Shown: positions 6,693 to 15,700, counted from the first letter of the stretch. The stretch: DNA of 64,000 nt from Achromobacter spanius (GCF_002812705.1 NZ_CP025030.1:1612001-1676000); one strand, 5' to 3'. The notes: a model not told the origin generated them from the sequence alone. Made by a program: numbers and translations.

Positions 6693-9185
6693 TCATGCGC
6701 CCAGATACGCGCGAGCCAACGCGCCGTCTTGCGCAATTTCCGCCGCCGACCCTTGCGCCGCCACGCGCCCGGACTCCAGCACATACGCCCGGTCCGCCAA
6801 CGACAGCGCCAGCGCCGCCATTTGATCCACCAGCAGAATCGTCATGGATTCGGCGCGCAGGCGGTCCAGCGCTTCGAACAGCTCGTCGATGATCTTGGGC
6901 GCCAGGCCCAGCGACGGTTCGTCCAGCAACAAGATCACCGGCTTGGACATCAGCCCGCGCGCAATCGCCAGCATCTGCTGTTCGCCGCCCGACAAGAGGC
7001 CGGCGCGCTGATGCAGGCGTTCGCGCAGGCGCGGAAAGCGCGTCAGCATTTCTTCGACGCGGGCCTCGCGGTCCTGGGGATGCAGGAAGGCGCCCAGCCG
7101 GATGTTGTCCAGCACGCTCAAGCCGGGAAACACTTGCCGCCCTTCGGGCACCAGCACCAGACCGCGCGCCACGATGCGGTCTGCGGCCAAGTTGTTCAGT
7201 TCCATCCCTTGCAAATGCATGCCGCCTTGCGCGGGCCGATGCAGCCCGGCCAGCGTGCGCATCAAGGTCGACTTGCCCGCGCCATTGGCCCCCAGCAGCG
7301 CCACCATCTCGCCCTGGCGCACTTGCAGGTCGATGCCGTGCAGCACGGGGTTCGCGCCGTAGCCGGTGACCAGGTTGCCCACGCCCAGCACCTCGGGCGC
7401 CACGGGCGCGCCCTCCGGACGTTGCCGCGCGGCCGGCGCGCGCCGGGCGCTGTCGTCGCCCAGATACGCCTGACGCACGGCGGGCGACTGCTGGATTTCG
7501 GCCGGGTTGCCCTTGGCCAGTTCGCGGCCCGCGTCGATGGCCACGACGTGATCGGACACGCCCATCACCAGCGCCATGTCGTGTTCGACCAGCAGCACGC
7601 CCGCGCCCGCTTCGGCAATGCGCCGCAACAGGCCGGCCAGGCGCGTCTTGTCTTCGCGCGACAGGCCGGCTGCCGGTTCGTCCATCAGCAGAATGTCGGC
7701 GCCCGTGGCCAAGGCCCGCGCAATTTCCACCAGCCGTCGGTCTACGTGCGGCAGGTCGGCGGCGGGCACGTTCAGCGCGCCTTCATAGCCGCAGAAGGCC
7801 AGCAGCGCACGCGCGCGTTCGCGTACGTCCGGCGCCAGATAGCGGCGCGATCCCAGCAACCCGCCCAGGCGGCCGCGCACCATGCCCAGCGCCACGTTGT
7901 CTTCCACGGTCAAGGTGTCGAACAACTGCGAGGTCTGATAGGTGCGGGCAATGCCGCTGCGCGCCACGCGGTAGGCGGGCAGGGCGGCCAGCGGCGTGTC
8001 ACCCAGCGACACCGCGCCGCTGGTGGGTTGGTAGTAGCCGCTAAGCATGTTGATGACGGTGGACTTGCCCGCGCCATTGGGGCCGATCAACGCCGTGACG
8101 GCGGCGGGCGGCACGTTGAACGACACGGACTGCACGGCTCGCACGCCGCCAAACGTCATGGTCAGCGCATCGGCGCGCAGTACGCGCCCGGCGCGTCCGC
8201 CCATCGACATGCCGCCGCCATGGCGCGGTGCAAGCGCCTGGCCCGCCGCGTTGCGACGCCAGCGCGACAGCAAGCCGGCCACGCCGTCCGGCGCCGCCCA
8301 CAGCACCACGAGCAGGAACACGCCGAAGAACAGCAGGCGGTATTCCTCCAGGCTGGACAGCAGTTCGGGCAGCAGGCCCACCACCACCGCGCCCAGCAAG
8401 GGCCCGGCCAGGGATCCCGCGCCGCCCAGCGTCACCGCCAGCACGAACAGGATCGACTGCATGAAATTGAAGTTGTGCGGCGTGATCATGCCGGTCTGCG
8501 GCGCGTAGAGCCCGCCCGCCAGGCCCACCACCGCCGCCGACACCATGAACGCCACCGTCTTGACCATCAAGGGATTGATGCCGATGGATTCGCTGGCGGT
8601 CTCGCTGTCTTTCACCGCGCGCATGGCGGCGCCCCAGGTGCCGCGCGACAGCAGCGCATATGCCGCCAGCGCCACGAACACGGCCACGATCGCCAGCATT
8701 GCTACGCCCCGGTCGCCGCCGATGCTGCCCAGCGAGGGCTGCGCGATGCCCATCAGGCCGTTCTGCCCGCCGGTGATGTCGCCGCCTTCGATCAGCGCGT
8801 GCTCCACGATGAAGCCAAAGGCGATGGTGATCATCGCCAGGTACGGACCCTTCACGCGCAGCGCGGGCAGGGCCAGCAGCAGGCCGAAGGCGCCCGCCAC
8901 CAATGCGGCCATGGGCCACGCCAGCCAGAAGCTCCAGCCCGCCTGGCCGGTCAGGATGGCCACGGTGTAGGCGCCGATGGCGTAGAAGCCCGCGTGGCCG
9001 AATGACATCTGCCCGGTCAACCCCAGCAGCACGTTAAGGCCGATGCCGGCCAACGCCAACAGCGCCACGTTGCCCAGCACGAAGACGTAATAGCCGTTGA
9101 CGGTAGCCGCCAGAACCAGGGCGGCCACGGCCAGCAGCGCGTAGAGCGCCAGCCACAGCCGGCGCGATGCAAGTCGCTTATTCAT
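6693..9185 (-). CDS. Fused branched-chain-type ABC importer: LivM permease + LivG ATPase + LivF ATPase
   Basis: One 830-residue polypeptide carries three subunits that are usually separate. Residues 1 to about 315 are a LivM-type permease (GLTGQMSFGHAGFYAIGAY and several membrane segments). Residues about 335-590 are a LivG-type ATPase with Walker A GPNGAGKST near 370 and Walker B ILLMDEP near 497. Residues about 605-830 are a LivF-type ATPase with GANGAGKST near 632, LSGGEQQ near 734 and ILLLDEPSLGLAP near 753. In the LivG part the signature site reads LPHVD rather than LSGGQ. The start overlaps the livH-type stop as TGATG, so translation is coupled. It imports amino acids or a related small acid in the inner membrane. 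Convergent with the Lrp-type gene. Confidence 0.92.
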   Translation of the reverse strand: MNKRLASRRLWLALYALLAVAALVLAATVNGYYVFVLGNVALLALAGIGLNVLLGLTGQMSFGHAGFYAIGAYTVAILTGQAGWSFWLAWPMAALVAGAFGLLLALPALRVKGPYLAMITIAFGFIVEHALIEGGDITGGQNGLMGIAQPSLGSIGGDRGVAMLAIVAVFVALAAYALLSRGTWGAAMRAVKDSETASESIGINPLMVKTVAFMVSAAVVGLAGGLYAPQTGMITPHNFNFMQSILFVLAVTLGGAGSLAGPLLGAVVVGLLPELLSSLEEYRLLFFGVFLLVVLWAAPDGVAGLLSRWRRNAAGQALAPRHGGGMSMGGRAGRVLRADALTMTFGGVRAVQSVSFNVPPAAVTALIGPNGAGKSTVINMLSGYYQPTSGAVSLGDTPLAALPAYRVARSGIARTYQTSQLFDTLTVEDNVALGMVRGRLGGLLGSRRYLAPDVRERARALLAFCGYEGALNVPAADLPHVDRRLVEIARALATGADILLMDEPAAGLSREDKTRLAGLLRRIAEAGAGVLLVEHDMALVMGVSDHVVAIDAGRELAKGNPAEIQQSPAVRQAYLGDDSARRAPAARQRPEGAPVAPEVLGVGNLVTGYGANPVLHGIDLQVRQGEMVALLGANGAGKSTLMRTLAGLHRPAQGGMHLQGMELNNLAADRIVARGLVLVPEGRQVFPGLSVLDNIRLGAFLHPQDREARVEEMLTRFPRLRERLHQRAGLLSGGEQQMLAIARGLMSKPVILLLDEPSLGLAPKIIDELFEALDRLRAESMTILLVDQMAALALSLADRAYVLESGRVAAQGSAAEIAQDGALARAYLGA

Positions 9186-10063
9186 CAGACCTTCCTGACA
9201 TCGGCGCGGCCGAACAGTCCATTCGGACGCACGGCCAACATGACGATCACCAGCGTGAAGCTGATGATGTGGGTGTACCCAGAGCCCAGGTTCACGGTGA
9301 TCAGCGCTTCGACCACCCCAAACAGCAGGCCCGCGATCATCACGCCCCAGGCGCTGGTGATGCCGCCCAGGATGGCCACCACATAGGCCTTCAAGCCGAA
9401 CAGCGTGCCCATGTCCGCCTGCACGTTGAACAGCGGCGCCACCAGCGCGCCGGCCACGCCCGCAAACAGCGTGGACACGGCGAAGGCGGCCATGATGGCG
9501 CGGCGCACGGGGATGCCCATGAGCCGCGCGGCGTTCGGGTTCTGCACCACGGCCAGCAGCGCCACGCCCCAGCGCGTGCGGCGCGACAGGGTGTGCAGCG
9601 CGGCGGCCAGCGTCAGTCCGACCAGCGGAATCAGCAGTTGCAGCGGGTAGACGCCGAGCCCCAGGCCGCCGATTTCAAGCGGGGCTTGGGCCAAAGGCGA
9701 AGGCAGGCTGCGCGGTTCCTTGCCGAAGGTGAACATCACCACGTTGTCCAGCACGATGCCCAGCGCCACCGTCGACATCAGCCAGGCGTTGGAGCCCCGG
9801 CTGGCAAACGGCCGCACGGCCAGCCGCTCGACCACCAGCCCATACAGGGCGCAGAGCGCCAGCGCCACCAACAGCGCGGGCGCCAGCGGCCAGCCCAAGG
9901 TCTGGACGAACGTGTAGGTCAGTACGGCGCCCAGCATCATGGAACTGCCCTGGGCGAAATTCACCGTTCCCGACACGGCGTAGGTCAGGTAAAAGCCCAG
10001 GGCCATCAGCCCGTACATGCTTCCCAGACCCAGGCCGCTGACGATGGCGGACATCAACAACAT
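9185..10063 (-). CDS. Branched-chain-type ABC permease, LivH family
   Basis: The second membrane subunit of the importer encoded just downstream as a fusion protein. It has 292 residues and about eight hydrophobic segments, with the LivH hallmark GSMYGLMALGFYLTYAVSG at the N-terminus and GGITSAWGVMIAGLLFGVVE near the C-terminus. ATG 10063 follows GGGAGA at the right distance. It begins 27 nt after the receptor gene stop and overlaps the next gene by one base, so receptor, permease and fused permease-ATPase form one operon. Confidence 0.93.
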   Translation of the reverse strand: MLLMSAIVSGLGLGSMYGLMALGFYLTYAVSGTVNFAQGSSMMLGAVLTYTFVQTLGWPLAPALLVALALCALYGLVVERLAVRPFASRGSNAWLMSTVALGIVLDNVVMFTFGKEPRSLPSPLAQAPLEIGGLGLGVYPLQLLIPLVGLTLAAALHTLSRRTRWGVALLAVVQNPNAARLMGIPVRRAIMAAFAVSTLFAGVAGALVAPLFNVQADMGTLFGLKAYVVAILGGITSAWGVMIAGLLFGVVEALITVNLGSGYTHIISFTLVIVMLAVRPNGLFGRADVRKV

Positions 10064-10090
10064 GCGCGTCTCCCGCGTGATTCAACCGGT

Positions 10091-11281
10091 TTACTGCGTG
10101 CCCTTGACGGGCAGGATGCGGTTGTCGATGAAATGCGTCCACACGTAGTCGTTTTCGCGCAGCGCGTCGTGCGACGTGGGGGTGAAGGGCTGTTCGTAGG
10201 TCTTGATCAGGCCGTCATACTTGCCGATCTTGTAGAAGCCCTGGCGCACCGCGTCGCCATCGGTCGAGCCGGCCTGCGCGATGGCCAGCGCGGCCAGTTG
10301 CATGCCGTCATAGGCGTTGGCCACGCCCACCGCCGGCGTGATGTCTTGCGGGCCCTTGATGTCGGAATACTTGGTCTTCAGCGCCTGCAAGACCTTTTCG
10401 CCCACCGGCCCTTGCTTGCCGAAGAAGCTGTAGGTCTGCACGAAGTGCACGTTCTTGGCGTTGGGGCCGGCCAATTCGGTAAAGCGCCCGCCTGCCGGAC
10501 CCCAGTGCGACACGATCGGCACCTTCCAGCCCATGCGGTCCAGCGACTTCACCACTTGCGCCGACGGGCCCACGTTGCCCACCATGAACAGCGTGTCCGC
10601 GCCCGCCGCCTTCAGGCGGCTCAGTTGCGGCACCACGTCCAGGTCGTTGGGCTGGAATTTCTCGGTGCCCGCCGCCGTGATCTTGGCGGCGGCCATCGCC
10701 ACGTTCAGCCCTTTCTCGTTGGATTCGCCCCAGGGGTTGTTCACCAGGATCAGCCCCGGCTTGGCGGTTTGAAACGTCTTTTGCGCGTACTGCACCATCG
10801 CGCTGTCAACAATCTCGTCCATGGCTGACACGCGGAACACGAAGTTGGGGTTGCCCTTGTTGTGCGTGATGGCCGTGCCGGCGGCCCAGGGGCCCATGAA
10901 CGGCACTTTCTCCTGGTTCACGATGGGCACGATGGCCATCGACACCGGGGTGTCCAGGCCGCCGAACAGCACCGCCACTTTCTCTTTGAAGATCAGCTCG
11001 CGCGCGGCGGCCATGCCCTTGGCGGGGTTGCCTTCGTCGTCGCGGCGCACCAACTCGATCTTGCGGCCGCCCAGCAGTCCGCCCTTGGCGTTGATCTCGT
11101 CGATGGCGATGGTCATGCCGCGCGTCAGCGCTTCGCCCGCGCGGGCGGATTCACCCGACAGCGCGGTGATCAGGCCGATCTTGATGGGGTCGGCGGCAAG
11201 CGCCGGTTGCAGGGCGAGGCCGGCCGTGAAGAGGGCGGCGGCGGTGGCGCGAAGCATGAAGGAACGGCGGGTCGGGACCAT
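10091..11281 (-). CDS. Periplasmic substrate-binding protein of the ABC importer (LivJ/Leu-binding type)
   Basis: Captures the ligand in the periplasm and delivers it to the permease. It has 396 residues with a signal peptide (MVPTRRSFMLRATAAALFTA...) cut probably after ALA near residue 30. The twin-arginine-like TRRSF may be coincidence. The mature part starts ADPIKIGLITALSGESA, typical of type I receptors for branched-chain amino acids, amides and aromatic acids, so the ligand is open. I chose ATG 11281 because AGGAG lies 8 nt upstream and it places the signal peptide correctly. It is the first gene of the operon and its leader holds a 14-bp perfect hairpin. Confidence 0.92.
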   Translation of the reverse strand: MVPTRRSFMLRATAAALFTAGLALQPALAADPIKIGLITALSGESARAGEALTRGMTIAIDEINAKGGLLGGRKIELVRRDDEGNPAKGMAAARELIFKEKVAVLFGGLDTPVSMAIVPIVNQEKVPFMGPWAAGTAITHNKGNPNFVFRVSAMDEIVDSAMVQYAQKTFQTAKPGLILVNNPWGESNEKGLNVAMAAAKITAAGTEKFQPNDLDVVPQLSRLKAAGADTLFMVGNVGPSAQVVKSLDRMGWKVPIVSHWGPAGGRFTELAGPNAKNVHFVQTYSFFGKQGPVGEKVLQALKTKYSDIKGPQDITPAVGVANAYDGMQLAALAIAQAGSTDGDAVRQGFYKIGKYDGLIKTYEQPFTPTSHDALRENDYVWTHFIDNRILPVKGTQ

Positions 11282-11307
11282 CGAGACACTCCTGAAAAAA
11301 GTGGAAC

Positions 11308-11355
11308 GGATCTTGCATGGGAATAAGTGCTGCTTCCCTACCCCATGCAAGATCC
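11308..11355 (-). promoter_or_regulatory. 14-bp perfect hairpin in the leader of the receptor gene
   Basis: GGATCTTGCATGGG (11308-11321) and CCCATGCAAGATCC (11342-11355) are perfectly complementary around a 20-base loop. On the transcribed minus strand the stem is followed by GTTCCAC, then six T and the ribosome site CAGGAG of the receptor gene. It could be a leader attenuator, a shield for the ribosome site, or a regulator operator. Confidence 0.6.
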
Positions 11356-11513
11356 ATGCCACCTGCGTTCACGGCATTGCTGATTGCCTGGATCGCGCTG
11401 CCACCAGGGGAGATGTGGCGTCTTTGGGCGTGGTTTGTATGCGTCAGAACCGAGTTTTGTTTCCAAAGAACCAAGAATTTTGTTAACAATCATGCATCAG
11501 GATTTGCACCAAA

Positions 11514-12476
11514 ATGAACCCAACCTTGCTTGCAGGCACTAATCCGGGGCGTGACGACGCCGCTGCCTGGACCCCCGAGGCCCTGGCTTGCCACGGCCGC
11601 TTCGCCTATCAACCGATTGCCGGTCGGCCGGACTACACCTGGCCGAACGGGGCGCGGCTGGCCGTGTACCTGGGCTTCAACATTGAGCATTTCGCCTTTG
11701 GCGAAGGGCTGGGGGCGGAACTGGGACCGGCCTCGCCGCATCCGGACGTGCTGAACTACGCCTGGCGCGAGTACGGCAACCGCGTGGGGGCGTGGCGCTG
11801 CCTGGAATTGTTTGACGAACTGCGCTTGCCCGCGGGCGTGCTGATCAACACCGCGCTGTATGACCATTGCCCCGACCTGATCGACGCCTTCCTGGCACGT
11901 GGCGACGAACTGATCGGTCATGGCTACAGCAACGCGCATCGGCAGGGCGGCTTGCCCGAAGCCGAGGAAAGCGCGCTGCTGGCGCATTGCCGCGACCGCA
12001 TTGCCCAGCACGCCGGCCAGGCGCCCGCGGGTTGGCTGTCACCCTGGATATCGGAAAGCCGCGCCACGCCCGACCTGCTGGCCGAAGCCGGCTACCGCTA
12101 CACGCTGAACTGGTGCCACGACGACCAGCCCATGCGCATGCGCACGCGCGGGGGCGAACTGTGGGCCATTCCGTACCCGCAGGAACTCAACGACATCCCG
12201 ATGATCATGGGCCGCAAGATGGACGCGCGCGACTTTGCCGATATGATTCTTGACCAGTTCGAAGAGATGCGCGCGCAGGCGCTGCGCCAGCCGCTGGTGA
12301 TGGGCATCGCGCTGCATCCCTATATCGTTGGGCAGCCATATCGCTTGCGGCATCTGCGCCGGGCGCTGGCGCCCCTGGCGGCCGCGCGCGACCGGGGCGA
12401 GATCTGGTTCACCACGCCCGGCGAAATCTGCCGTCACGTGGACAGCCTGCCGCCCGGCGTGATCGCCGCGCTCTGA
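11514..12476 (+). CDS. Polysaccharide deacetylase-family protein (PuuE/allantoinase-like)
   Basis: A NodB-fold hydrolase of 320 residues. The N-terminal half shows the PuuE-like sequence RPDYTWPNGARLAVYLGFNIEHF, then IGHGYSNAH near residue 137 with candidate metal-binding His residues, and ALHPYIVGQPYRLRHLRRAL near the C-terminus. No signal peptide, so it should act in the cytoplasm, probably on a small C-N substrate rather than on polysaccharide. It heads a group with a GntR regulator and a flavin reductase-like gene, and is divergent from the ABC importer, hinting that the imported compound is its substrate. The exact reaction is unknown. Confidence 0.82.
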   Translation: MNPTLLAGTNPGRDDAAAWTPEALACHGRFAYQPIAGRPDYTWPNGARLAVYLGFNIEHFAFGEGLGAELGPASPHPDVLNYAWREYGNRVGAWRCLELFDELRLPAGVLINTALYDHCPDLIDAFLARGDELIGHGYSNAHRQGGLPEAEESALLAHCRDRIAQHAGQAPAGWLSPWISESRATPDLLAEAGYRYTLNWCHDDQPMRMRTRGGELWAIPYPQELNDIPMIMGRKMDARDFADMILDQFEEMRAQALRQPLVMGIALHPYIVGQPYRLRHLRRALAPLAAARDRGEIWFTTPGEICRHVDSLPPGVIAAL

Positions 12477-12556
12477 CGGTCGAACGTCCGTCCGAACCGC
12501 ACCGACGCCCTTATTGCCTGTAATGCCCGTCTTGCACGTTTACCACCGAGCCCAGC

Positions 12557-13333
12557 ATGCCAACCCGTAGCCCCGCAACACCCCGCGCCAAGCCCGCTGC
12601 CCGTAAACCGATTGCCGTCGAACCCGCCGTGGCGGGCGCCGCCAGCGCTGGCGACGGCTCGCCCGACAGCGACATGGAACGCCGCATCTGCGAAGCGGTA
12701 TATGAAAGCGTGATGAGCCAGCGCCTGACGCCCGGCACGAAGCTGCCCGAGGCCGCGATCTGCGAGCTGTTCGGCGTGTCGCGCTCGGTGGCGCGCAAAG
12801 CCTTGCAGCGCCTGGCGCACGAGCACGTGGTGGACTTGCACCACAACCGGGGCGCCGTGGTGGCCGAACCCACGCCCGAAGACACGCGCCAGATCTTCCA
12901 GGCGCGCCGCGCGCTGGAAGCCGCGCTGCTGCCCTTGGCCATGGCGCGCGCCACCAAGGCCGACTATGCGTCGCTGCGCAAACAGTTGCGCGACGAGCAC
13001 GCCTTGCTGCATCGCGCCGGCCAGCCCGCGTGGGCGCGGCAGGCCAGCGCATTTCACGTGCGGCTGGGCGAGCTTTCCGGCAACGCCATCCTGCACGGCT
13101 ACCTGGCCGAACTGGTGTCGCGCTGCTCGCTCATCGTGGCGCTGTACGAACCGCCCGGCAACGCCGCGTGCGAACACGACGAACACGTGCTGATCGTGGA
13201 CCTGATGGAACGCGGCGACGTGGCCCAGGCCGTGAAGATCAATGACAACCACTTGGCGGACCTGGAGCGGCGCATCAGCCTTGAGCGCCCACAGCCCGCG
13301 CAAACCCTTGCCCAGATGCTGGGACTGGCCTGA
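12557..13333 (+). CDS. GntR-family transcription regulator (FadR/FCD subfamily)
   Basis: DNA-binding regulator of 258 residues. After an Ala/Pro/Lys-rich tail of about 35 residues comes a winged helix (RICEAVYESVMSQRLTPGTK, then LPEAAICELFGVSRSVARKA, about 40-85), followed by an all-helical FCD effector domain with metal/ligand-type His residues (FHVRLGELSGN, DEHVLIVDLMERGDVAQAV). It lies 80 nt after the deacetylase-like gene and one base before the flavin reductase-like gene. It is therefore a likely local regulator of these genes or of the divergent importer. The ligand is unknown. Confidence 0.9.
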   Translation: MPTRSPATPRAKPAARKPIAVEPAVAGAASAGDGSPDSDMERRICEAVYESVMSQRLTPGTKLPEAAICELFGVSRSVARKALQRLAHEHVVDLHHNRGAVVAEPTPEDTRQIFQARRALEAALLPLAMARATKADYASLRKQLRDEHALLHRAGQPAWARQASAFHVRLGELSGNAILHGYLAELVSRCSLIVALYEPPGNAACEHDEHVLIVDLMERGDVAQAVKINDNHLADLERRISLERPQPAQTLAQMLGLA

Positions 13334-13334
13334 T

Positions 13335-13976
13335 ATGGAAATCGACTTCGACGCAATCACCGAATACCAGCGCTACAAGCTGATGGCCAGCCTGATCGTG
13401 CCCCGCCCGATCGCGCTGATCACCACCTTGTCCGAAACCGGCGTGGTCAACGCGGCGCCGTTCAGCATGTTCAACATGCTGGGCGAAGACCCGCCCATCG
13501 TCATGGTCAGCATCAACCGCCTGGAAGATGGCGGCTTGAAGGACACGGCGCGCAACATCGCGCGCGACAAGGAATTCGTGGTGCACCTGACCGACGAAGC
13601 CATGGCCGAAAAGATGCATCGCTGCGGCGACCGCCTGCCCGCCGACGTCAGCGAACTGGCCCACGCCGGCCTGGACGCCGCGCCCAGCCACCACGTCAAG
13701 CCGCCGCGCATCGTGCAGGCCCCCGTCGCGTTCGAATGCACGCTGTACGAAACCATGGAAACCGCCAGCCGCCAGATCTTCATCGGCCAGGTGCGCTGGC
13801 TGCACGCGCGCGACGGCCTGATCGACACGGAAACCTGGCGCGTGCGTTTGCAGGATTACTTCCCGGTGGGCAGGTTCGGCGCAAGCTTCTACGTCACCAC
13901 GCGCGACCGCTACGCCATCGGCGCGGGCGACGCGCCGGCGGGCACGGCGGCGAGCACGGCGATTGATGAGATTTAA
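13335..13976 (+). CDS. Flavin reductase-like FMN-binding protein
   Basis: A small split-barrel flavoprotein of 213 residues (flavin reductase-like/DIM6-NTAB group). The N-terminal segment LMASLIVPRPIALITTLSET and NAAPFSMFNMLGEDPPIVMV are the FMN-contact regions of the family. Such proteins reduce flavin for a partner oxygenase or act alone on small molecules. No oxygenase gene is near. The ATG at 13335 starts one base after the GntR stop, so the pair is transcribed together; a longer upstream frame would overlap the regulator and is not needed. Confidence 0.85.
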   Translation: MEIDFDAITEYQRYKLMASLIVPRPIALITTLSETGVVNAAPFSMFNMLGEDPPIVMVSINRLEDGGLKDTARNIARDKEFVVHLTDEAMAEKMHRCGDRLPADVSELAHAGLDAAPSHHVKPPRIVQAPVAFECTLYETMETASRQIFIGQVRWLHARDGLIDTETWRVRLQDYFPVGRFGASFYVTTRDRYAIGAGDAPAGTAASTAIDEI

Positions 13977-14020
13977 CGTCCGAGGGCTAGCTGTGGATCG
14001 ACGCGGCTATGCGTGCTTGG

Positions 14021-14105
14021 GCGCGGCCGGCTAGGCGCGGCCGGCCAGGCGCGGCCGGCTAGGCGCGGCCGGCTTAGGCGCGGCCGGCTCAGGCGCGGCC
14101 GGCTA
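14021..14105. repeat. Tandem array of six 14-15-nt units
   Basis: Six near-identical units, GCGCGGCCGGCTAG and variants with one extra base, start at 14021, 14035, 14049, 14063, 14078 and 14093. The core GCCGGC/CGGCCG is self-complementary, so each unit can fold on itself. The array abuts the hipA stop codon (14103-14105) and fills the gap between hipA and the convergent flavin reductase gene. Confidence 0.9.
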
Positions 14106-15437
14106 ACGCGCGGCCAGCCCTTCGGACCGTCCGATGACGCGGGATGTGTCCAAGGGTGCGTCGGCGGCTTCGTAGCCTGCCTCGGAAATCGCGGCGTCCA
14201 GGCTACGGTACCGAGCATCAAGTTTCGAACTCCGCAGCCCGCACATGCCGTCGTTCCAGGCATGCACCATTTGCTTGGCAATCCAGCGCCACTGCGGTTC
14301 GTTCTTCGCTGCCTCGATCACCTCGCGTCCCACTTCGACTGCCGATTCGCATAGCTGTTCGACCATCGCCTGATACTGCTTTGAATTGATGCCAAGCCTG
14401 GCCAGCATGAACTTGGCCAGCGTGCTGCCGGGAACCCATGTCTTGCGTCCGTCAACGGACAGGGCGGGCGCACTGTTGCTGAATTCGGGGTAGGCCTGGG
14501 TCGTGACGATGTCGTAGACAGGCGTGTACGCGATGTCGGCGCGCGATGTGTAATACAAGGCGATGTTCTTGGCATGGCAATCCGCGTTGCGGACCACGTA
14601 GTTCGTAAGCAGATGCCAAGCGAAGTGCAGGTTTTGCGCACGCAGCGATGCCGAAGGAATGTACTCGCGGGTGGCCTTGTAGAGGCGCTCGGTGGTCGTG
14701 GCGTACTTTTCGTGCGGTGGCAGGCCGAGCAGGCTGCAAGCGTCTTCCACACCGCTTATCGGCTGGCCGGCAGCATCGACGTCGAAGCGGTCAACGACCA
14801 GCACACGGCCATCGTCGGACATCTGGGCATTGACGACGGGCACGACATTCAGGCGCCGCAATACGCGCAGCGTGAAGAACTCGTTGAATCCCAAATAGGG
14901 AGTCCTCTCGTCGGACCCTTTGATGATGTGTTGCGGGGTCCGCAACGTGGCTTTTTCCGGGTCGGCGGCGCCTTGGCTACCCCCGTCGGGAGCCAGGAAC
15001 TTGGGCACCACGCCTGAGATGGCGCTGCGTGCATACGCGCGCACCAGCGCGTCGAAGCGGGGCGCCGTGTTCTCGGCCGTCAACAGGTCCTTGATATTCA
15101 GAGGCGGTAACGGCACGCCAGGAGTTGCGCCTTCCGCTGTAACGGCTACGCGCCCAATACCGGATGCGCCGACGACGGCAAGCAGGGATAAGTCCGTGCC
15201 ATCCATGAGCGGGCCAAACAGCTCGCGGATTACGCCAAGCAGATGGCCTTCAGGCAAGTTTTGGCGAAAAAACGGGTGCAAGTCGCGGGGCCATCGCCAC
15301 GCCGCCTCGCGCACTGGCATCGTAAGACTGACGAAGGCGTCGTCGGGGGCGTCAGGGACATAATCGAGAACGTATTCGTCTGCCTCGCGATAGAGCTTGG
15401 CGACGTGGCGTCCGAGAACGTGGACGTCCAGTTTCAT
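14103..15437 (-). CDS. hipA: HipA-type serine/threonine kinase toxin
   Basis: Toxin kinase of a HipAB module; known HipA proteins phosphorylate glutamyl-tRNA synthetase and promote dormancy. It has 444 residues, normal length. The HipA N-terminal domain carries FRQNLPEG (about 58-64). The kinase core shows AISGVVPKF with the autophosphorylation-type Ser141, ATP-binding Lys173 in HIIKGSDE, catalytic Asp286 and Asn291 in NADCHAKN, and Asp309 in YDIV. All key residues are present, so it should be active. It lies 3 nt downstream of the antitoxin gene. The target in this organism is unknown. Confidence 0.9.
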   Translation of the reverse strand: MKLDVHVLGRHVAKLYREADEYVLDYVPDAPDDAFVSLTMPVREAAWRWPRDLHPFFRQNLPEGHLLGVIRELFGPLMDGTDLSLLAVVGASGIGRVAVTAEGATPGVPLPPLNIKDLLTAENTAPRFDALVRAYARSAISGVVPKFLAPDGGSQGAADPEKATLRTPQHIIKGSDERTPYLGFNEFFTLRVLRRLNVVPVVNAQMSDDGRVLVVDRFDVDAAGQPISGVEDACSLLGLPPHEKYATTTERLYKATREYIPSASLRAQNLHFAWHLLTNYVVRNADCHAKNIALYYTSRADIAYTPVYDIVTTQAYPEFSNSAPALSVDGRKTWVPGSTLAKFMLARLGINSKQYQAMVEQLCESAVEVGREVIEAAKNEPQWRWIAKQMVHAWNDGMCGLRSSKLDARYRSLDAAISEAGYEAADAPLDTSRVIGRSEGLAAR

Positions 15438-15440
15438 GGC

Positions 15441-15698
15441 TTATTCCCCACGCCGTTGTTCGGCCAAAATGTCTTCCAACGTCCGCTGGTGGCCAGCTTT
15501 GACAACTTTGAGGTCATAGCCGGCTGCGTCCAGCAACCGCACCAGCGCTGATACGCTCATGTCGTTGCGTGCCAAGTTTTCCATGCGCGTCAGCGTGGTT
15601 CGGGCGACATCCGCGCGCCGGGCCATTTCCTCTTGCGACAAGCCGCTTTCCTTGCGGGCCGAGCGCAGCATTTCCGCGACATCGCCAAGTGTGGTCAT
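15441..15698 (-). CDS. hipB: HipB-type antitoxin, XRE-family repressor
   Basis: Antitoxin that binds HipA and represses its own operon. It has 85 residues from ATG 15698 (MTTLGDVAEML), with one Cro/cI helix-turn-helix at about residues 14-50 (LSQEEMARRADVARTTLTRM). An in-frame ATG at 15716 would add six residues but sits almost at the predicted transcription start. The gene precedes hipA by 3 nt. Palindromic sites in front of it fit autoregulation. Confidence 0.85.
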   Translation of the reverse strand: MTTLGDVAEMLRSARKESGLSQEEMARRADVARTTLTRMENLARNDMSVSALVRLLDAAGYDLKVVKAGHQRTLEDILAEQRRGE

Positions 15699-15700
15699 TT

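Noticed and set aside
6516..9005. 829-residue plus-strand open frame across the fused transporter
   Set aside because: Antisense shadow of a conserved gene in GC-rich DNA; His/Arg/Gln-rich composition, no domain, no ribosome site.
11190..11281. Tat export of the ABC receptor because of TRRSF
   Set aside because: The twin-arginine motif is incomplete and most receptors of this type use the Sec route; left open only as a remark.
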